A stretch of DNA of 64,000 bases from Rubricoccus marinus (lineage in GTDB: Bacteria; Bacteroidota; Rhodothermia; Rhodothermales; Rubricoccaceae), in the NCBI RefSeq assembly GCF_002257665.1, contig NZ_MQWB01000001.1:1779954-1843953 (forward strand). The letters are read 5' to 3'. Each line of letters starts with the position of its first letter. Position 1 is the first letter of the stretch. A program made the position numbers and the translations under genes. Below, piece after piece: positions 50,009-59,538 of the stretch. The notes beneath the pieces are model-generated. The model was not told the origin of the DNA. It saw only the letters and a program-made list of their open reading frames with translations, and did no database searches.

Positions 50009-52426
50009 CTAGTTCCGAAGCGGTTTGTTGGTCGTAAGGATGCTCGTGATGCGGGCCTGCGTCTTCTCCTCGCCGAGGAGGGACAGGAAGACCTCGCGCT
50101 CCAGCTCGAACAGGTACTCTTCGTGGACCTCAGCAGGCGCACTCAGGTCGCCGCCGGTCATGATCCACGCCAGCTTGCTGCCGAGGTAGTGGTCGTACTC
50201 GCTGGCGTAGCCGCCGGCCTCGAACTGGTGCAGCGCGATCTCGAACTGCGCGCGCCCGGGGGCGCCGAGAACGGGGATGGCGTTGCGGACAGCCGGCGGG
50301 AGGTAGCCCATCTCGCTGAGCGCGATCACCTTGGCGCGAGCCACGTGGAAGCGGCGCGCGTCGTTCATCACGATGGTCGCGTTGTCATCCAGCATGTTCA
50401 TCTCGCGGGCCATCGTCGCGCTGGTCGCCACCTTCGCGGTCGCGATCTGCTCGAAGTGCTGGCGCAGGAACGGCTGGACCTCACTCGGACGGCCGCTATC
50501 GGCGGCGAGCTCAGCAGCGCGAGCCGTCATAAACGTCGTGCCGCAGCCGGCGGGGATCAGACCCACGCCGAGCTCGACGAGGCCCATGTAGGTCTCCGCC
50601 GAGGCGACCGGGTTGGGGCTCGCCATCGTCATCTCGCAACCGCCACCCAGCACGCGCTGATGCACGGTGGTCACGACGGGCTTGCTGGAGTACCGAACCT
50701 TCTTGATCGCGGCCTGGAAGCCTTCGAGGAAGGGGCCCAACTGATCGATCTGGCCCATCGCGAGCGCCATCGCGACCTCGCCGAGGTTGGCACCGACGGA
50801 GAAGTTGGACCCCTCGTTGCCGATCACCATGCCGCGCAGGTCGCGGTCGTTCTCGACTTTGTCGATGGCCTGCACCAGCCCTTCCATGACCTGCTGGCCG
50901 AGGGAGTTGGACTTGGAGCGGAACTCGAACAGCGCGACGCCATCGCCGATGTCGATCAGCGCGGCCTCGTCGTTCTCCCAGAGCGTGTTCTTCTTGTCCT
51001 CCTTGAGGTACGTCAGGCCCCACTCGTCGCTTGGACGCGGGTCCGCCTTGTACTCGCCAGAGGCAGGAATCCAGACCTCTGGCGTGCCGCTCTCGCTGTC
51101 GCGGTAGAAGCCGCTGGCGGGAACGTCGGCCACCCAGTCGGGCACGTCAATGTCGGAGTCCTTGAGCGCGTCGCGGACGGCGTCGACGCCGAGGGCGTCC
51201 CAGATCTGGAACGGGCCCATCTCCCACCCGAAGCCCCAGCGCATGGCGCGGTCGGCGTCGGCGGGCGAGTCGGTGATCTCGGGGATGCGGCGAGCCGCGT
51301 AGCCCGAGAGGTCGAGCGTGGTGCGGCGGAAGAAGTCGCCGGCGCGGCCGTCGTCGGCCCAGAGCGCCTGGAGGCGAGCGGGCAGATCGCCGGCCTTCTT
51401 AAACGCCTTGATGTCGAGGTCGCTCTCCGGCGCCTCGCGGTACTCCATCGTTTCGGGATCGATGGAGAGGATGCTCTTGCCCTCCTTCTTGTAGAAGCCA
51501 GCCTTCGCCTTCGCGCCGGTCTGCTTGAGCTCGACAAGGCGCGAGAGGACGTCCGGCACCTGGAAAGCGTCGCGGCTCTCGTCGTCCGGGACGGCCTCGT
51601 AAAGGTTGCTCGCGACGTGGTTGAGCGTGTCCAGTCCGACAACGTCCGCCGTGCGGAACGTGGCGCTCTTGGCGTGGCCGATCAGAGTGCCCGTCAGCTG
51701 GTCGATCTCCTCAATCGTGAACCGGCCGCTCTCGAACTCGCGGAGCGCCTGCATCATGCCGTAGACGCCGATCCGGTTGCCGATAAAGTTCGGCGTGTCC
51801 TTCGCGACGACGACGCCCTTGCCGAGGTGGACGCGCGCGAACTCACTCACGCGATGCGTGACCTCTGGCGACGTGTCCTCCGTCGGGATCACCTCGAAGA
51901 GCTTGAGGTAGCGCGGCGGGTTGAAAAAGTGCGTGCCGATAAAGCGGCTCTTGAAATCGTCGCTGCGGCCCTCGGCGATCTCGCCGATGGGCAGGCCGCT
52001 CGTGTTGGTCGAGATCACGGCGTCGCCAGAGGCGTGCTCCTCGATCCGCTTCATGACGTCGCGCTTGATGTCCATGCGCTCGACCACGACCTCGATGATC
52101 CAGTCGGCGTCGGCGATGCGCTCGAAGTCGTCGTCGAAGTTGCCGAGCGTGACGCGCTTCTGGGCCTCTGGCGTGAAGAACGGCGCCGGGTTCATCTTCG
52201 TGGCCGCCTTGAAGGCGCCCTCCACGATGGAGTTTGGCGCGCCCTCCCTGCCGATGGACTCGGGCGTGACGTCGAGCAGCGTGACTTGCAAGCCGGCGTT
52301 GGCGAGGTGAGCGGCGATCTGGCTGCCCATGACGCCCGCGCCGAGGACGGCGGCGGTGCGGAACGGCTTGACGGGCCCGCCAGAGGCGGCCTGGCCGTTC
52401 GTGGTCGGTGCGGTGAGGGTTTCCAT
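50009..52426 (-). CDS. fadN: 3-hydroxyacyl-CoA dehydrogenase / enoyl-CoA hydratase (FadN type)
   Basis: 805 residues. It is a bifunctional beta-oxidation enzyme: hydrates enoyl-CoA and oxidises 3-hydroxyacyl-CoA. The dehydrogenase part comes first: NAD-binding VLGAGVMGSQIAAHLANAG (~28), ISTNTSGLPIGEIAE, RFIGTHFFNPPRYLKLFEVI and KDTPNFIGNRIGVYG. The crotonase part comes last: MVIGNEGSNFSVGANLGEV and RVLGGGCEMTMASPNPVASA. This order is that of Bacillus FadN and is opposite to E. coli FadB. It forms the operon head with fadA downstream. Confidence 0.92.
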   Translation of the reverse strand: METLTAPTTNGQAASGGPVKPFRTAAVLGAGVMGSQIAAHLANAGLQVTLLDVTPESIGREGAPNSIVEGAFKAATKMNPAPFFTPEAQKRVTLGNFDDDFERIADADWIIEVVVERMDIKRDVMKRIEEHASGDAVISTNTSGLPIGEIAEGRSDDFKSRFIGTHFFNPPRYLKLFEVIPTEDTSPEVTHRVSEFARVHLGKGVVVAKDTPNFIGNRIGVYGMMQALREFESGRFTIEEIDQLTGTLIGHAKSATFRTADVVGLDTLNHVASNLYEAVPDDESRDAFQVPDVLSRLVELKQTGAKAKAGFYKKEGKSILSIDPETMEYREAPESDLDIKAFKKAGDLPARLQALWADDGRAGDFFRRTTLDLSGYAARRIPEITDSPADADRAMRWGFGWEMGPFQIWDALGVDAVRDALKDSDIDVPDWVADVPASGFYRDSESGTPEVWIPASGEYKADPRPSDEWGLTYLKEDKKNTLWENDEAALIDIGDGVALFEFRSKSNSLGQQVMEGLVQAIDKVENDRDLRGMVIGNEGSNFSVGANLGEVAMALAMGQIDQLGPFLEGFQAAIKKVRYSSKPVVTTVHQRVLGGGCEMTMASPNPVASAETYMGLVELGVGLIPAGCGTTFMTARAAELAADSGRPSEVQPFLRQHFEQIATAKVATSATMAREMNMLDDNATIVMNDARRFHVARAKVIALSEMGYLPPAVRNAIPVLGAPGRAQFEIALHQFEAGGYASEYDHYLGSKLAWIMTGGDLSAPAEVHEEYLFELEREVFLSLLGEEKTQARITSILTTNKPLRN

Positions 52427-52577
52427 CGGGAGGGGTCAGAGAGTGAGACGTGATCGAACGGAGGGAGATTAACACCGTTAACCTCCTCCCTGCGTGTCGC
52501 TCCTCTTGGATGCCCGGCGGCCCGTCGCCGTTCCCTCTCCCCGACCGGTTGGCCTCTGGCGGACGGCACTTCCACAC

Positions 52578-52614
52578 GAGAGCCTCTGGCGCAACGGCGG
52601 CGCCAGAGGCTCTC
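52578..52614 (-). terminator. Perfect hairpin built from the 9-mer pair after the phosphohexomutase gene
   Basis: GAGAGCCTCTGGCGC (52578-52592) and GCGCCAGAGGCTCTC (52600-52614) are perfectly complementary over 15 bp with a 7-base loop, 19 bases past the mutase stop on the minus strand. Arms extend beyond the motif, which strongly supports a selected stem. Confidence 0.65.
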
Positions 52615-52633
52615 AACCAGATGCAGACCGTCG

Positions 52634-54040
52634 CTATCCGTTTTCCACGAACGCGACGCCAGAGGCCACCATCGCCTCCGCCTTCTCCTGCGACTCGGCC
52701 TCGGAGTAGATCCGAAGGACGGGCTCTGTCCCCGAAGGCCTGAACATGAGCCAGCCGCTGTCGGTGCGGAACTTGAAGCCGTCCAGATCCTCGGTCGAGA
52801 CCACGTCGGCGCCGTCCACTTGGGGGAGCCCCTTAGTGCTCAGCTCCGCGAGTACGGCCTCCTTGCGTTCGGGCGTGGTGTGGAGATCGGAGCGGGCTTG
52901 GTAATGCGGGCCGAACTCGTCCATGAGCTCGCGGACCAAGCCGGAAAGCGCGCGCTCGCGCTTGACGATCATCTCCAAAACCGTGAGGCCGATAAAGAGG
53001 CCGTCGCGCTCTGGGACGTGGCCCTTGACGGCGATCCCGCCCGACTCCTCGCCACCGACCAGCACGTCCCCCTCGACGATTTTAGGCGCGATGTACTTGA
53101 ACCCGATGGGAGTCGTGTCCACATCGAGCCGATACGCCTTCCCCATCTTGGCGAGCATGTCCGTGGTGGAGAACGTTTTGACAACGGAGCCGCTCATCCC
53201 CTTTTCCTGGTGCAGGTACTTCACCAGCAACGCCAGAATCTTGTGGGAGTCCACGTACACGCCCTCCTCGTCCACGAGCCCGATCCGGTCGGCGTCGCCG
53301 TCGGTCGCGAGGCCCATCGTGCAGTTCTGCGCGGGCACGGCCTCCATCAGCTCAGCGAGGTTGCGCTCGATGGGCTCGGGCGCCTGGCCGTGCATCCCCG
53401 GGTTCACGTCGTGATGCAGCTCGACCGTTCGAGGCGTGCCGAGGAGCTCGGCGACGATGCCCTGACCGGCGCCGTACATCGCGTCGTACGCGACGCGGAC
53501 GCCAGCCTCTTTGATGGCTTCCAGGTCCAGCCTCTGGCGGAGGAGGTCTACGTATCCGCCGCGGAGGTCGAAGGTCTCGATGAGGCCGCTGGCTACGAAA
53601 TCGTCGTACGCCGAGGCTTCGTACGTCTCGCCAGAGGCCGGGATCTCGGCCTCAACGGCGCGGATCATGTCGGGCGTCGCGGGGCCGCCAAAGGAGGCCT
53701 TGATCTTGAAACCGCTGTACTCCGGCGGGTTGTGGCTCGCGGTGATAACGATGCCCGCCGTGTGGCCTTCCTCTTGCGTGGCCCAGCTGACTGCGGGCGT
53801 GGTGACGAACGAATCCGCGAGGCGGACGCGGATGCCCTCCGTCGCGAAAATGCGCGCGACGTGACGGGAGAAATCAGCGCCCAGAAACCGAGTGTCGTAC
53901 CCGATAACGACGCTGGGAGCGTCGGACTGGGAGTGGAGCCACTTCGCGGTGCCGAGGGCAACGCGGGTGAGGTTTTCTAGCGTGAAGGCGTCTCCAATGA
54001 CGGCGCGCCAGCCGTCGGTTCCGAACCGAATGTCGGACAT
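52634..54040 (-). CDS. Phosphohexomutase (phosphoglucomutase/phosphomannomutase family)
   Basis: 468 residues. It interconverts hexose 1- and 6-phosphates for cell-wall and polysaccharide precursors. N-terminal RFGTDGWRAVIGDAFT, the phosphoserine loop IVITASHNPPEYSGFKIKAS (~95-114), the metal loop ATDGDADRIGLVDEEG (~243), the sugar loop GGEESGGIAVKGHVPERDG and the C-terminal phosphate loop MFRPSGTEPVLRIYSEA. GlmM, ManB or Pgm specificity cannot be decided; the GlmM hallmark order is not exact. A promoter region of ~100 bases separates it from a TerB-like gene. Confidence 0.9.
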   Translation of the reverse strand: MSDIRFGTDGWRAVIGDAFTLENLTRVALGTAKWLHSQSDAPSVVIGYDTRFLGADFSRHVARIFATEGIRVRLADSFVTTPAVSWATQEEGHTAGIVITASHNPPEYSGFKIKASFGGPATPDMIRAVEAEIPASGETYEASAYDDFVASGLIETFDLRGGYVDLLRQRLDLEAIKEAGVRVAYDAMYGAGQGIVAELLGTPRTVELHHDVNPGMHGQAPEPIERNLAELMEAVPAQNCTMGLATDGDADRIGLVDEEGVYVDSHKILALLVKYLHQEKGMSGSVVKTFSTTDMLAKMGKAYRLDVDTTPIGFKYIAPKIVEGDVLVGGEESGGIAVKGHVPERDGLFIGLTVLEMIVKRERALSGLVRELMDEFGPHYQARSDLHTTPERKEAVLAELSTKGLPQVDGADVVSTEDLDGFKFRTDSGWLMFRPSGTEPVLRIYSEAESQEKAEAMVASGVAFVENG

Positions 54041-54146
54041 GAGATGAGGGGAAGGCGTGTGTTACGATGCAGCCGCCGAAGCTACCGACGCGCCACCGCC
54101 CCTGCCCTCGACGGCAATCCACAGAGCCTTTCGGGAGGCCGCGAGG

Positions 54147-54563
54147 CTACTCGTCCAAGGCCGGCTGCTTCTCGCGCCCAAACGACTTCGCCTCGGCCGC
54201 GAGGCGCGCGTACCGGTGCGACCAGTCCAAGATGTTGGACCACGTCCCCTGATCGATCTGGAGCCGCGCGGCGACGCGCTGGATCGCGCTCTCCTCGCGG
54301 GGGTGGAGCTGTCCGTCCGAGAACGCCACGAGCAAGAGCTCGACGAGGACGACCGCGCGCGAGCGCTCCGTGGGGTACAGGAAGTTGAGGTCCCCCGCCG
54401 CGTTGGGAGCGTCGGCGTGCTCCGCCGCCAAGCCGGATTCCGCGTAGAGACGGTCCAGGCTCTCCACTTCGGGGAGCGTCAGCCGGTCGTCTGCGTCGAT
54501 GATCTGGCGGGCGAGCACGAGGAACGCGCTGCGCTGATCGTGAGAGAACTCGTTGAGAAACAC
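54147..54563 (-). CDS. TerB-like helical protein
   Basis: 138 residues, all helical. The pattern SAFLVLARQIIDADDRLTLP with EVESLDRL and VLVELLLVAFSDGQLHPREE, then SAIQRVAARLQI, matches TerB/DUF533-type metal-binding helical bundles: acidic Asp/Glu placed after a hydrophobic helix, twice. TerB domains occur in tellurite and stress proteins and in phage-response modules, but alone they are common in Bacteroidota housekeeping neighbourhoods. Role unknown. Confidence 0.6.
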   Translation of the reverse strand: MFLNEFSHDQRSAFLVLARQIIDADDRLTLPEVESLDRLYAESGLAAEHADAPNAAGDLNFLYPTERSRAVVLVELLLVAFSDGQLHPREESAIQRVAARLQIDQGTWSNILDWSHRYARLAAEAKSFGREKQPALDE

Positions 54564-54827
54564 GGAGGATGCAGGAGGTGGGCAGCAAGAACGGACGCCA
54601 GAGGCCTCTCGTTACGTCCGAAACATAGCCTTAACCGCGCTCGGGCTCCTACCAGAGTTGAGCGTCCGAGAGGCGCTCCATGGCGTGAGTGCGGCCCGTC
54701 AGCGCTGGCCTAGAACGCGCGGCGGTCGGGCCACCTGCGCCCCTCGCCAGAGGCCGGCCTCTGGCGCCAGAGGAACAGTATCCGGGACGGATCGGTCCAG
54801 GGCACTCACCCGCGCCGACCGACCCGT

Positions 54828-55808
54828 ATGCAGACCGCCGCTCAGACTGACACCACCGGAGCCGCAGCCGCCGCGCAAGCGGCCGCCGCAGAGCCGAAAA
54901 GCCTTAGCGGCACGTTTGTAGACCTGGTCGACAAGGTGGAAGGCTGGGGGCGGGACATCGTCCTGCTGCTGCCGAACTTGGTGATCGCCATCTTGATCGT
55001 GATCGCTGCGGCGTTCGTGGCAAGGGTGGTCCGAGGCGGCGTAAGGAAGGTGATGGAGCGGGTGACGAACCACGCACCCCAGGCCAAGAATGTCGCCAAC
55101 CTGATCGCGACGCTGGCTTACGTGGTCGTCCTCGCGGCCGGCACGTTTATCGCGCTGGGCACGCTTGGCGCCGACGATGTGGTGACCACCCTCCTCGCCG
55201 GCGCAGGCGTTGTGGGGCTGGCGCTCGGCTTCGCGTTCCAGGACATCGCCTCTAACTTCATCGCGGGCGTCCTCATGGCCGTGCGCAACCCTTTCGTGGT
55301 CGGGCAGATCGTGGAGACCAACGGGTACATGGGCACGGTCAAGGAGCTCACGCTTCGGAGCACGCTGATCGAGACGTTTCAGGGGCAGACCGTCATCATC
55401 CCGAACGCGAAGGTGTTTCAGGAACCCATCGTCAACTTCTCCGCAACCCGGCATCGCCGCGTCGACCTCGGGTGCGGCGTTGGATACGGAGATGACCTGG
55501 AGAAAGCCGAGCGCGTCGCGCTCGAAGCCATCGAGGGGCTCGACGTCCGTAACACGAGCCGCCCGGTCCAGCTGTACTACAACGAGTTCGGCGACTCCTC
55601 GATCAACTTCACGCTGCGGTTCTGGGTCGACTTCTCGAAGCAGACGGACTTCCTGGACGCGCAGAGCCAAGCGATCAAGGCGCTGAAGGTGGCGTTCGAC
55701 CAAAACGAGATCACCATCCCGTTCCCGATCCGCACGCTCGATTTCGGTCCCAACGGAGGGGTCGCGCTCAGCGAGATGCAACTCAACACCTCACGCGGAG
55801 ACGCATGA
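54828..55808 (+). CDS. mscS: Small-conductance mechanosensitive channel (MscS)
   Basis: 326 residues. It gates on membrane tension to release solutes in osmotic downshock. Three membrane segments (IVLLLPNLVIAILIVIAAAF; NVANLIATLAYVVVLAAGTF; the pore helix VTTLLAGAGVVGLALGFAFQ), then the conserved FAFQDIASNFIAGVLMAVRNP and beta-domain VVGQIVETNGYMGTVKELTL. The Ala/Gly-packed pore helix is intact. The Ala-rich N terminus (AAAAAQAAAAEPK) is unusual. Confidence 0.93.
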   Translation: MQTAAQTDTTGAAAAAQAAAAEPKSLSGTFVDLVDKVEGWGRDIVLLLPNLVIAILIVIAAAFVARVVRGGVRKVMERVTNHAPQAKNVANLIATLAYVVVLAAGTFIALGTLGADDVVTTLLAGAGVVGLALGFAFQDIASNFIAGVLMAVRNPFVVGQIVETNGYMGTVKELTLRSTLIETFQGQTVIIPNAKVFQEPIVNFSATRHRRVDLGCGVGYGDDLEKAERVALEAIEGLDVRNTSRPVQLYYNEFGDSSINFTLRFWVDFSKQTDFLDAQSQAIKALKVAFDQNEITIPFPIRTLDFGPNGGVALSEMQLNTSRGDA

Positions 55809-55855
55809 GCTTCGTTCCCGGCTTCGCCTAGCGGGATACCGGGATGCCCTGCTAC

Positions 55856-56731
55856 TCAGCCTCTGGCGCCAGAGGCGAGCGGCATCCGCCCGCGCGCGAT
55901 GCGGTCGCGTCCCGAGAGGTCCTGCTGGAGCGCCGTTTCGGTCAGCCCCGACGCCTGGAACAACTCGACCACCGCCCTACCGTGATCGGCGTGGGTCTCC
56001 ACCACCAACCATCCCCCCGGACGCAAGAGGCCGCTGGCGTGGCCTGCGACGGCCCGGTAGAACACGAGGGGGTCGTGGTCCGGGACGAAAAGCGCCAGCC
56101 CCGGTTCGTGCTCGCGGACTTCGCGCTGAAGCGACGGGCGCTCCGCTAGCGGGACGTAAGGCGGATTGGAGAGGATGAGGTCGAACGCGGGCGGCACGCG
56201 GTCGGCGAATTGGGGGCGGAGGGCGTCCGCGTGCACGAACGACACATCCAGGCCGAGTTCGTCCGCGTTCGCCGACGCGATCTCCAGGGCCTCTGGCGAT
56301 ACGTCGGCGGCGAAGACGGTCGCGTCCGAGCGTTCCGAGGCGACGCCAAGGGCGAGGGCGCCGCTTCCCGTTCCGATGTCCAGCACCCAGGGATCGGCAC
56401 ATTCCCGAATCGCAGAGAGCGCGGCTTCCAGGACCTCTTCGGTTTCTGGACGGGGGATCAACACGCCGGGCGCCACGCGTAGGCGCAGCGTCATAAAATC
56501 GGCGTGGCCGAGGACGTACTGGATGGGCTCGCCAGAGGCCCGTCGCAAAACCATGCCTTCCATCCGCTCCCGCTCTTCGTCTCCGACCTGTGCGTTGGGC
56601 GACGCGTACAGACCGGCGCGAGAGGCCCCCGTCACGTCCTCCACGATCCATTCCGCGTTGCGCCGCGCGTCCTCGACGCCAGAGGCGTGGAGCCGCTCCG
56701 TCGCCGCTGTCAGAAATTCGAGTCGGGTCAT
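55856..56731 (-). CDS. prmC: Peptide chain release factor N5-glutamine methyltransferase
   Basis: 291 residues from ATG 56731. It methylates the GGQ glutamine of release factors. N-terminal helical domain (TRLEFLTAATERLHASGV, ARRNAEWIVEDVTGASR), SAM motif VLDIGTGSGALALGVAS (~131), and the catalytic NPPY in FDLILSNPPYVPLAERPSLQ (~188). The C-terminal residues (MPLASGARG) are encoded by the motif palindrome at 55859-55876, so the stop codon lies next to the hairpin. Confidence 0.93.
   Translation of the reverse strand: MTRLEFLTAATERLHASGVEDARRNAEWIVEDVTGASRAGLYASPNAQVGDEERERMEGMVLRRASGEPIQYVLGHADFMTLRLRVAPGVLIPRPETEEVLEAALSAIRECADPWVLDIGTGSGALALGVASERSDATVFAADVSPEALEIASANADELGLDVSFVHADALRPQFADRVPPAFDLILSNPPYVPLAERPSLQREVREHEPGLALFVPDHDPLVFYRAVAGHASGLLRPGGWLVVETHADHGRAVVELFQASGLTETALQQDLSGRDRIARGRMPLASGARG
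55859..55876. terminator. Motif palindrome overlapping the prmC 3' end, convergent with mscS
   Basis: GCCTCTGGCGCCAGAGGC lies 50 bases past the mscS stop and encodes the last prmC codons. A bidirectional terminator role is possible. Confidence 0.45.
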
Positions 56732-56790
56732 GGAGGGACTGGCGGTATCGTGCGATTCAAGCTCGCCTCCCCTTTCTCGCTCCGCCACCC

Positions 56791-57561
56791 GTGCACGAAT
56801 TCTACCGCGACACGACCGTTCTACTGACTGGCGCGTCCTCCGGGATTGGCCTGGAGATGGCGCGGCAACTCGTCCCTCTCGGGGCCCGCGTGCTCCTCGT
56901 AGCCCGGCGAGAATCAGAACTACAGGATCTCGCGCGTAGCCTCGGACCACAAACGGCCGTGTTCGCGGCGGACCTCCAGCCCTCTGGCGCGGCCGACGAT
57001 CTGGCCGACCGCGTCGGCGCGGCGGGCGAGACAGTCGACGTGTTGATCAACAACGCGGGGTTCGGCCTGGCCGGACCGTTTCTACAGCACGCCTCTGGCG
57101 CCAGTGGCATGACCGAGCTCAACGTGACGGCGCTCACGCAACTGACGGCGCGATTTGCGCCCGGTATGGCCGAGCGGGGCACCGGCGGCATCCTCAACGT
57201 GGCGAGCCTCGGGGGATTTATGCCCGTCCCACGCATGGCTGTGTACGCCGCGACGAAAGCCTACGTGCTCTCCTTCACGGATGCGCTGCACCACGAACTC
57301 CGCGCCTCTGGCGTCCACGTCTCCTCGCTCTGCCCCGGCCCGGTACGAACGGGGTTCGCCGAGCGGGCCGCAATGGACGACGCCTTTTTCAGCGGCGCAC
57401 AGCCGGTAGAGGCGGTGGCGAAGGCGGGGTTGCAGGCCCTCGCGCGTAACAGGCGCCGCGTGGTACCGGGGCTGCTCACCAAGCTCCAGGCCTTCGCGCC
57501 GCGCGTGGTCCCGCCGGGTCCCGGCCTCCGCCTGACGGAGTGGTTCTCCAGCAAAGCCTGA
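56791..57561 (+). CDS. Short-chain dehydrogenase/reductase
   Basis: 256 residues from GTG 56791. NAD(P)-binding VLLTGASSGIGLEMARQL (~11), the NNAG motif VLINNAGFGLAGPF, catalytic Ser in ILNVASLGGF and the Tyr-x3-Lys in VYAATKAYVLSFTDALHHE (~151). The RVLLVARRESEL stretch after beta-2 suggests NADP preference. Similar SDRs act on fatty-acyl or quinone-like substrates; specificity is not evident. It starts 59 bases from the divergent prmC gene. Confidence 0.9.
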   Translation: MHEFYRDTTVLLTGASSGIGLEMARQLVPLGARVLLVARRESELQDLARSLGPQTAVFAADLQPSGAADDLADRVGAAGETVDVLINNAGFGLAGPFLQHASGASGMTELNVTALTQLTARFAPGMAERGTGGILNVASLGGFMPVPRMAVYAATKAYVLSFTDALHHELRASGVHVSSLCPGPVRTGFAERAAMDDAFFSGAQPVEAVAKAGLQALARNRRRVVPGLLTKLQAFAPRVVPPGPGLRLTEWFSSKA

Positions 57562-57566
57562 ACCCC

Positions 57567-57582
57567 GCCAGAGGCCTCTGGC
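57567..57582. terminator. Motif palindrome at convergent junction SDR / aminotransferase
   Basis: GCCAGAGGCCTCTGGC fills most of the 28-base gap between two convergent stops. Confidence 0.5.
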
Positions 57583-57589
57583 GAGACGC

Positions 57590-58810
57590 CTAGCGGAGCG
57601 CGCCCAATCCGCCCTCGATACGGTCCGCGGCCTTCATCAGGTCGTCCATGCCTGCGGCGTAGGAGATCCGCACCCCGTTGTCGTCGCCAAAGGCGACGCC
57701 AGGGACGAGCGCTACTCCATGCTCTTCGAGCAGGTACAGGCACAGATCGGCGCTGCCGCTGATCGTGGCGCCAGAGGCCGTCGTGGTGCCGTAGTAGGCG
57801 GAGACGTCCGGGAAGAGGTAGAACGCACCTTCCGGCTTGGGGCACTGCACGCCGTCAATCGCGTCCAGGCGTGCGAGAAAAGCGTCCCGCCTCTGGCGGA
57901 ACGCGCCCACCATCTTGTCCAACGGCGCTGAATCCATCTCCAACGCCGCGACGCCCGCTTTTTGCGAGATCGAGGACGGTCCGCTGGTGATCTGGCTTTG
58001 GATCGTCGCCATCGCGTCGGCCCACCAGAGCGGGCCGGCGGCGTAGCCCAGGCGCCACCCGGTCATGGCATAGGCTTTGGAGAAGCCGTTGATCGTCATC
58101 GTCCGCTCCAGCATACCGGGCAGGGACGCCATCGAGAGGTGCTGCGCGTCGAACACCACCTGCGCGTAGATCTCGTCCGAGACGACGAGCAGGTTTGGAT
58201 GCTCGCGGATCACGTCGGCGAGTTCGCGGACGAGCTCCGGCGAGTACACGGCGCCCGTCGGGTTGGACGGGGAGTTGAACAGCAGCACCCGAGACTGGTC
58301 CGTGATCGCCGCCCGAAGCGCCTCTGGCGTCATCGTGTAGCCGTCCGCGACGCGGGTCGCGACGGGGACGGGCGTGGCGCCTGCAAGCCGAGCCATCTCG
58401 GGGTAGCTCACCCAGTACGGGGCGGGGATCAGCACCTCATCGCCAGGGCCGCAGACGGCGAGCACCGCCTGCGCGACGGACTGCTTCGCGCCGTTTGAGC
58501 ACAACACATTCTGGGCCTGGACGTCGATCCCGTCGCGCTGAAGCTTTGCGGCGACGGCTTCCCGGAGGGCCGGAATCCCGGCGTTCGGGGTGTAATGCGT
58601 AAACCCGTCCCGGAGCGCTTGGTGAGCGGCGTCCACGATGGGCTGCGGCGTGCCGAAGTCGGGCTCGCCTGCGGAGAGCGAGACGATATCGTGCCCCTGG
58701 CTGGACAGGGACTTCGCGCGTGCGGACACCGCCAGCGTTGCCGACGGCTGAACCGTCTCCACGTGACGATTGAGAGTTTCGGTGACGTGTGAGGTAGCGA
58801 TCTCAGTCAT
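57590..58810 (-). CDS. aspC: PLP-dependent aminotransferase (aspartate aminotransferase type)
   Basis: 406 residues from ATG 58810. Class I/II aminotransferase that probably makes or uses aspartate and glutamate. SLSAGEPDFGTPQPI (N-terminal substrate loop), AQNVLCSNGAKQSVAQA, LFNSPSNPTGAVYSPE with the Asn and Pro around PLP, and TINGFSKAYAMTGWRLGYA with the PLP Lys (~241). The protein is of the Iγ subgroup by its short arm. The start lies before a 165-base gap with no other gene. Confidence 0.88.
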   Translation of the reverse strand: MTEIATSHVTETLNRHVETVQPSATLAVSARAKSLSSQGHDIVSLSAGEPDFGTPQPIVDAAHQALRDGFTHYTPNAGIPALREAVAAKLQRDGIDVQAQNVLCSNGAKQSVAQAVLAVCGPGDEVLIPAPYWVSYPEMARLAGATPVPVATRVADGYTMTPEALRAAITDQSRVLLFNSPSNPTGAVYSPELVRELADVIREHPNLLVVSDEIYAQVVFDAQHLSMASLPGMLERTMTINGFSKAYAMTGWRLGYAAGPLWWADAMATIQSQITSGPSSISQKAGVAALEMDSAPLDKMVGAFRQRRDAFLARLDAIDGVQCPKPEGAFYLFPDVSAYYGTTTASGATISGSADLCLYLLEEHGVALVPGVAFGDDNGVRISYAAGMDDLMKAADRIEGGLGALR

Positions 58811-58975
58811 GCGGCTAGGGAGCCCCAAGGTATCAACGGCCCCTCCCACCCTGGATCAACTTTTCGGGCCTACAGCCTTACACCCAACTTTCAGCCGCGA
58901 TGCTCAAGAGCGCCACGCTCGCTCAGCCAGACCGCGAGCGGCCACAGCACGCCAGAGGCGGCCGCTCCGGTCGCG

Positions 58976-59458
58976 CTACCGCTTGGCGGCCAACGCCCTC
59001 TGAACCGCGTCGGGCACGAACCCCGACGTGTCCCCGCCCCACCGGTGCACGTCGCGCACGATGGTGCTGGACACGAACTGGAATGCCGCCTCTGGCGCCA
59101 GAAAGACAGTTTCCAATCCCGGGAGCAAGTGCCGGTTGGCCATCGCCATGCGCATCTCGTAGTCGAAATCCGCGGCGCCCCGGATCCCCCGCACGAGCGC
59201 CGTCGCGCCAGAGGCCCGGGCGCGGTCGACGAGCAGCCCCTCAAAAGCGGTCACCTCGATGCGCTCGTGCCCTTCCAGCGCTTGCGTGCTGTCTTGGATC
59301 AGGCGCACGCGTTCGTCTGAGGAAAACAGCGTCCGCTTCTCTGCATTCACCGCAACGGTCACCTCGACGCGGTCGAACAGCGCGAGGGCGCGGGCAATGA
59401 TGTCCACGTGCCCACACGTGGGTGGGTCAAACGTGCCGGCGTAGAGTGCGCGAGTCAT
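58976..59458 (-). CDS. coaD: Phosphopantetheine adenylyltransferase
   Basis: 160 residues from ATG 59458. It makes dephospho-CoA in CoA synthesis. The nucleotidyltransferase motif is GTFDPPTCGHVDIIARAL (T/HxGH, His ~18), the ISSTxVR block is FVSSTIVRDVHRWGG (~130), and RGIRGAADFDYEMRMAMANR is the substrate region. It follows rsmD with an 80-base gap on the same strand, the usual rsmD-coaD order. Confidence 0.95.
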   Translation of the reverse strand: MTRALYAGTFDPPTCGHVDIIARALALFDRVEVTVAVNAEKRTLFSSDERVRLIQDSTQALEGHERIEVTAFEGLLVDRARASGATALVRGIRGAADFDYEMRMAMANRHLLPGLETVFLAPEAAFQFVSSTIVRDVHRWGGDTSGFVPDAVQRALAAKR

Positions 59459-59538
59459 GTCAGGCTGGGAAGTGCGCCCCAAGGTCTCCCCATTCTCTGC
59501 TCGCCGCCAGCGGTAGGCGTCTGCGCCTCTGGCGTGTG

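Noticed and set aside
50123..52453. 776-codon open frame opposite fadN
   Set aside because: It mirrors a clear beta-oxidation gene and has a low-complexity Arg/Val/Leu/Asp-rich composition. Long antisense frames are expected in GC-rich DNA.
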